Source of the DNA: Thermohalobaculum sp039187815
Lineage (GTDB): Bacteria > Pseudomonadota > Alphaproteobacteria > Rhodobacterales > Rhodobacteraceae
Assembly: GCA_039187815.1 (NCBI GenBank)
Contig: JBCCZI010000007.1
Span: 3,714 to 67,713 of the forward strand
Direction of reading: 5' to 3'
DNA length: 64,000 bases
In this document: one piece after another, positions 61,564-64,000 of the stretch
How positions within the stretch are numbered: the first letter of the stretch is position 1
Layout of the letters: each line of letters starts with the position of its first letter
Notes under the pieces: model-generated
Told to the model about the DNA's origin: nothing
The model's input: only the letters and a program-made list of their open reading frames with translations
The model's database searches: none
Program-made: the position numbers and the translations under genes

Positions 61564-62774
61564 TGCCCTCGATTGACAGCCGCTTTCGACAAACGGGGAC
61601 AAAATTCCGGCTCTATCCGCAGTCACCGGTGCTCGAGGGTTTTCGCGACCCGCAGACGGTCTGGGTCTCCTCGCCGGTCGGCAGCCTCGGCCCCGGCCCT
61701 TCTGATCACCGTATGGTGACGCGCGATCCGATCGGCAAAAAGCCTTATGGCGAGGACCGCCTGCCGCCATGGACCGGTCGGAGCCGCCCGCCGCTCCTGC
61801 CCGGCCGCGATGGGCATTTCGACCATATCGATCCAAACGAGCCGGAGTTTCTCGCAGCCCATATGTTCGGCACGGTGCGCCGTGTGATGGATGTCTGGGA
61901 GGCCTATCTGGGCGGCCCGATCGCCTGGGCCTTCGCCAGCACCCATCCGCGGCTCGAGCTGATCCCGCACGTGCCCTGGAACAATGCGCATTTCGGCTGG
62001 GGCTTCATGGAAGCGGGCGAGGGCAAAGATGATCAGGGGGTCGAGCGCCCCTTTGCCCTGAACTTTGACGTGCTCGCCCATGAGACGGGGCACGGGCTGG
62101 TCTTTGCCATTGTCGGCATGCCGGGCCCTGGGGCCATGAGCACGGCCTATCGCGGCTTTCACGAAAGCGCCTCGGACATCACGGCGATGATCGCGGCGCT
62201 GCATTTCGACAGCTTCCTCGACCATGTGCTGAAGGAGACCGAGGGCGATCTCTATGTGGCCAACGCGGCCAATCGCATCGGCGAGCTCTCAAAGACGCGC
62301 CAGATCCGCTCGGCCGCCAATGCGCTCACCATGGCGGATGTGATCCCGCTCGACACGCCGGTCGAAGAGGTGACCGGCAAACAGGTGCACAAACTCGGCC
62401 AACCGCTGACCGGCGCCATGTTCGACATCTTGGTCGAGTTCTTCGAAGAGCGCCTCGAGGCCCTCTCGCTCATTCCCAGCGACCATGCCGCGCTGTCCCG
62501 CAGCGCCGTCCAGGCCAAACGGGCGGGCGAGGTCGATCCGACCCCGGTCACCGACGCTTATGGCCGAAATCCTCGGGCCTTCCGCCGAGCGCTGGCCGAA
62601 GCGCGCGACATGCTAGGGTTGAGGATTGCCCAGACCTGGCACAGGCTCTCGCCGCGCGGGCTTAGCTATTCAGAGGTCGGCAAAACGCTTCTCGCCGTCG
62701 ACCGTTCGATCAGCGGACAGCGCAATCAGTCCTTGATCCGTGCCGCCTTTACCCATCGCGAAATCGATGTCTGA
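61560..62774 (+). CDS. HETGH zinc metallopeptidase of gluzincin type, no signal peptide
   Basis: A 404-aa protein with a zinc site HETGH (174-178) and the third ligand Glu202 in HESASDI, as in thermolysin/fungalysin-like (M4/M36) peptidases. No signal peptide or membrane segment is visible, and there is no obvious pro-domain, which is unusual for this clan; it probably works in the cytosol. Two ATGs (61560, 61563) are possible; AGGAG lies 8 nt before the first. Being coupled to tfuA, it may cleave the modified product. Confidence 0.85.
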   Translation: MMPSIDSRFRQTGTKFRLYPQSPVLEGFRDPQTVWVSSPVGSLGPGPSDHRMVTRDPIGKKPYGEDRLPPWTGRSRPPLLPGRDGHFDHIDPNEPEFLAAHMFGTVRRVMDVWEAYLGGPIAWAFASTHPRLELIPHVPWNNAHFGWGFMEAGEGKDDQGVERPFALNFDVLAHETGHGLVFAIVGMPGPGAMSTAYRGFHESASDITAMIAALHFDSFLDHVLKETEGDLYVANAANRIGELSKTRQIRSAANALTMADVIPLDTPVEEVTGKQVHKLGQPLTGAMFDILVEFFEERLEALSLIPSDHAALSRSAVQAKRAGEVDPTPVTDAYGRNPRAFRRALAEARDMLGLRIAQTWHRLSPRGLSYSEVGKTLLAVDRSISGQRNQSLIRAAFTHREIDV

Positions 62775-62859
62775 GATGACCTTTGAGGTGGCAGGGCCAT
62801 CACGCCTGGGCTAGGGTGTGCGCAGTAATCTTGCGTTCTTCCACGAGGGGCAGATCAGA

Positions 62860-63702
62860 ATGACCGCCAAAAAGACCACAATGGGCCTGGGGCGCAGCAC
62901 AAAGGTGACGCTCTTTGGCAAGACCGTGGACGCCTTGTTTCTTGAAGGCTCCTTGCCTGAAAAATGGGCTGTCGCGGGCGATCCGGTGCACATTATTGCC
63001 GGAGCGGACACCAAGCCCGATTTGGAAGACAAGAATGTTGTCGTCGATAAGGCGGCGTTTGCAAAGGGCGAGACGACCATCTGCACAGGCGGCCTTGCCT
63101 ATGTGTTCGGCTTCGAGGCCGAGGACAAGATCGAGCGCTTTCCCGAACCGGTGCTGTTGATGCTGAACGCGGCGGCTGATCCCGATGCCGAGGAGAGCTC
63201 GAGGGCCGCGACAGTCTTCCCCGCGGACGAGTACCGTCGCTGGAGCGTCGATGAAGACGATCCGGTGATGCTCGTCGACATGGACGAAACCTCGATGGCC
63301 CGCGCGCTCGGGATCAAGGATGCCGGTGTCGATGAGGATGATGGAGCCGGTTTTGACCTTGGCCCGCAGGGTGCGGGCTTCACGCTCCGCGGCGCCGATG
63401 GGCGGCTCTATTACGTGCCTGACGATCTTGAGAGCTTCCGCGTGGTCGACGAGAGCGAGGATGCAACGCTCAAGCTCGCTCCGGGCCAAGAGCGCGACGA
63501 TCTGCGGGTGCGCGAGCTGATCGATGACGGCGCCGGCGGAGAGATCCAGTCGCGCGCGATGATGCAATCCCGCGCCATGATGCAGTCCCGCGCCATGATG
63601 CAAAGCCGGGCCATGATGCAGTCCCGCGCCATGATGCAAAGCCGGGCGATGTTGAACGCCAACCTGCGCAGCCCCGGCCACCGCGGCGACGACACCGGTT
63701 GA
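62860..63702 (+). CDS. Acidic protein with six C-terminal QSRAMM repeats (candidate YcaO-TfuA substrate)
   Basis: A 280-aa protein of no recognised family. Residues 1-229 are acidic, with many Asp and Glu (DEDDP, DEDDGAG), and look globular with beta segments. Residues 230-265 are six tandem hexapeptides QSRAMM (the last QSRAML), followed by a 15-residue polar tail. There is no signal peptide. The ATG at 62860 has GAGGGG about 9 nt upstream; an in-frame GTG at 62818 would add 14 residues. The gene starts 85 nt after the metallopeptidase. By position and repeat architecture it is the best candidate substrate of YcaO-TfuA, but this is inference. Confidence 0.8.
   Translation: MTAKKTTMGLGRSTKVTLFGKTVDALFLEGSLPEKWAVAGDPVHIIAGADTKPDLEDKNVVVDKAAFAKGETTICTGGLAYVFGFEAEDKIERFPEPVLLMLNAAADPDAEESSRAATVFPADEYRRWSVDEDDPVMLVDMDETSMARALGIKDAGVDEDDGAGFDLGPQGAGFTLRGADGRLYYVPDDLESFRVVDESEDATLKLAPGQERDDLRVRELIDDGAGGEIQSRAMMQSRAMMQSRAMMQSRAMMQSRAMMQSRAMLNANLRSPGHRGDDTG
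63547..63654 (+). repeat. Six tandem 18-bp units encoding QSRAMM
   Basis: Units at 63547, 63565, 63583, 63601, 63619 and 63637. The peptide is identical in five and changes only Met to Leu in the sixth, while the DNA differs at synonymous sites (Ser as TCG, TCC or AGC; Arg as CGC or CGG; Gln as CAG or CAA). Units 3 and 5 are identical, and 4 and 6 share AGC CGG, suggesting duplication of a two-unit block. Confidence 0.95.
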
Positions 63703-63874
63703 CGGGACGCCCGATGTCGAGGGTGTACCGCCCCCGGGTTTCTGGGGCGCTCATTTGCGGGTACGCGGGCATAGGCTGGGTGTCCAGCTGGTCGCGCCTT
63801 AAGCGGGCTGGGGAGGATGGGATGCCGAGCCCGCTGATCTTGCTCCGGAAATCGTGCGGCCTGCACGGCGCGCC

Positions 63875-64000
63875 GTGATCGTGGCGAAGGCTGAGGCCGG
63901 CGGCCACGGCTTTTCCGATCGCCCCGATCGCCCCGACGCGCGCCATGACGCCCTGGCGGAGGGGCTCGAGCGCCTCGTGCCGGGGGCCGTTGAGCGCGGC
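63875..64000 (+). CDS. Possible 5' end of a gene cut by the window edge
   Basis: A reading frame open from 63803 to the window end, with candidate GTG starts at 63854, 63875 and 63881. The translation from 63875 (IVAKAEAGGHGFSDRPDRPD, then RHDALAEGLERLVPG) has the base-composition rhythm of coding DNA, but there is no clear ribosome site at these starts and the protein is not recognised. The rest of the 298 nt after the repeat gene shows nothing I can name. Confidence 0.25.
   Translation, partial: MIVAKAEAGGHGFSDRPDRPDARHDALAEGLERLVPGAVERG

Noticed and set aside
63547..63654. Short tandem repeats as a CRISPR array
   Set aside because: The units are contiguous 18-bp codon repeats inside an ORF with no spacers and no cas genes nearby.
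1..64000. tRNA, rRNA genes, insertion sequences or phage attachment sites
   Set aside because: I saw no cloverleaf-like or rRNA sequence, no transposase-like product and no terminal inverted or target-site repeats; this was by reading, not by a dedicated search.

Overview
The window is GC-rich alphaproteobacterial DNA built around a complete photosynthesis gene cluster (about 4.5-46.9 kb). It encodes a type-2 reaction centre with an LH1 antenna, bacteriochlorophyll a synthesis and spheroidene/spheroidenone-type carotenoids. The combination of pufQ, crtA, a PpsR/CrtJ repressor with a PpaA/AerR partner, and the string bchFNBHLM-lhaA-puhABC points to a Rhodobacterales-like purple or aerobic anoxygenic phototroph. 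Only the oxygen-dependent cyclase AcsF is present; bchE, bchJ, pufC, pufX and puc genes are not seen in the window. That fits photopigment synthesis under oxic conditions, but genes outside the window cannot be excluded.

Layout. 1-4.5 kb (+): a pyruvate phosphate dikinase-like gene cut by the window edge, meaB and a secreted cell-wall hydrolase, closed by a perfect hairpin. 4.5-20.1 kb (-): one continuous string bchF-N-B-H-L-M-lhaA-puhA-B-C-orf100-acsF-puhE-hemA, with most genes overlapping by 1-29 nt. 20.1-20.6 kb: a regulatory intergenic region. 20.6-30.1 kb (+): ppaA, ppsR, bchG, a second LhaA/PucC-family transporter, bchP, bchI, bchD, bchO. 30.2-40.3 kb (-): the superoperon crtE-crtF-bchC-bchX-orf61-bchY-bchZ-pufQ-B-A-L-M, convergent with bchO. 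40.4-42.8 kb (+): crtD and crtC, with an odd reading-frame junction. 42.8-46.9 kb (-): crtA-crtI-crtB-tspO-orf63. Palindromes of the PpsR/CrtJ type (TGT-N12-ACA) lie before or at bchF, ppaA, bchG, bchC, crtE/crtD, crtI and crtA, so one redox/light regulator probably controls the cluster.

47-54.2 kb holds housekeeping and envelope genes: arfB, a queuosine-precursor-type transporter, a GST-like protein, moaA, a SOUL haem-binding protein, a polysaccharide flippase and two GT4 glycosyltransferases.

54.3-63.7 kb (+) is the most unusual part. An unrecognised 628-aa protein is followed by a tightly coupled operon: a class III nucleotide cyclase/AAA/TPR protein, a YcaO enzyme, a TfuA protein and a cytosolic HETGH metallopeptidase. 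Just downstream lies a 280-aa acidic protein whose C-terminus carries six tandem QSRAMM hexapeptides. YcaO-TfuA pairs are known to install backbone thioamides, so this looks like a candidate peptide-modification (RiPP or protein-thioamidation) locus with a methionine-rich repeat substrate. The substrate assignment is inference.
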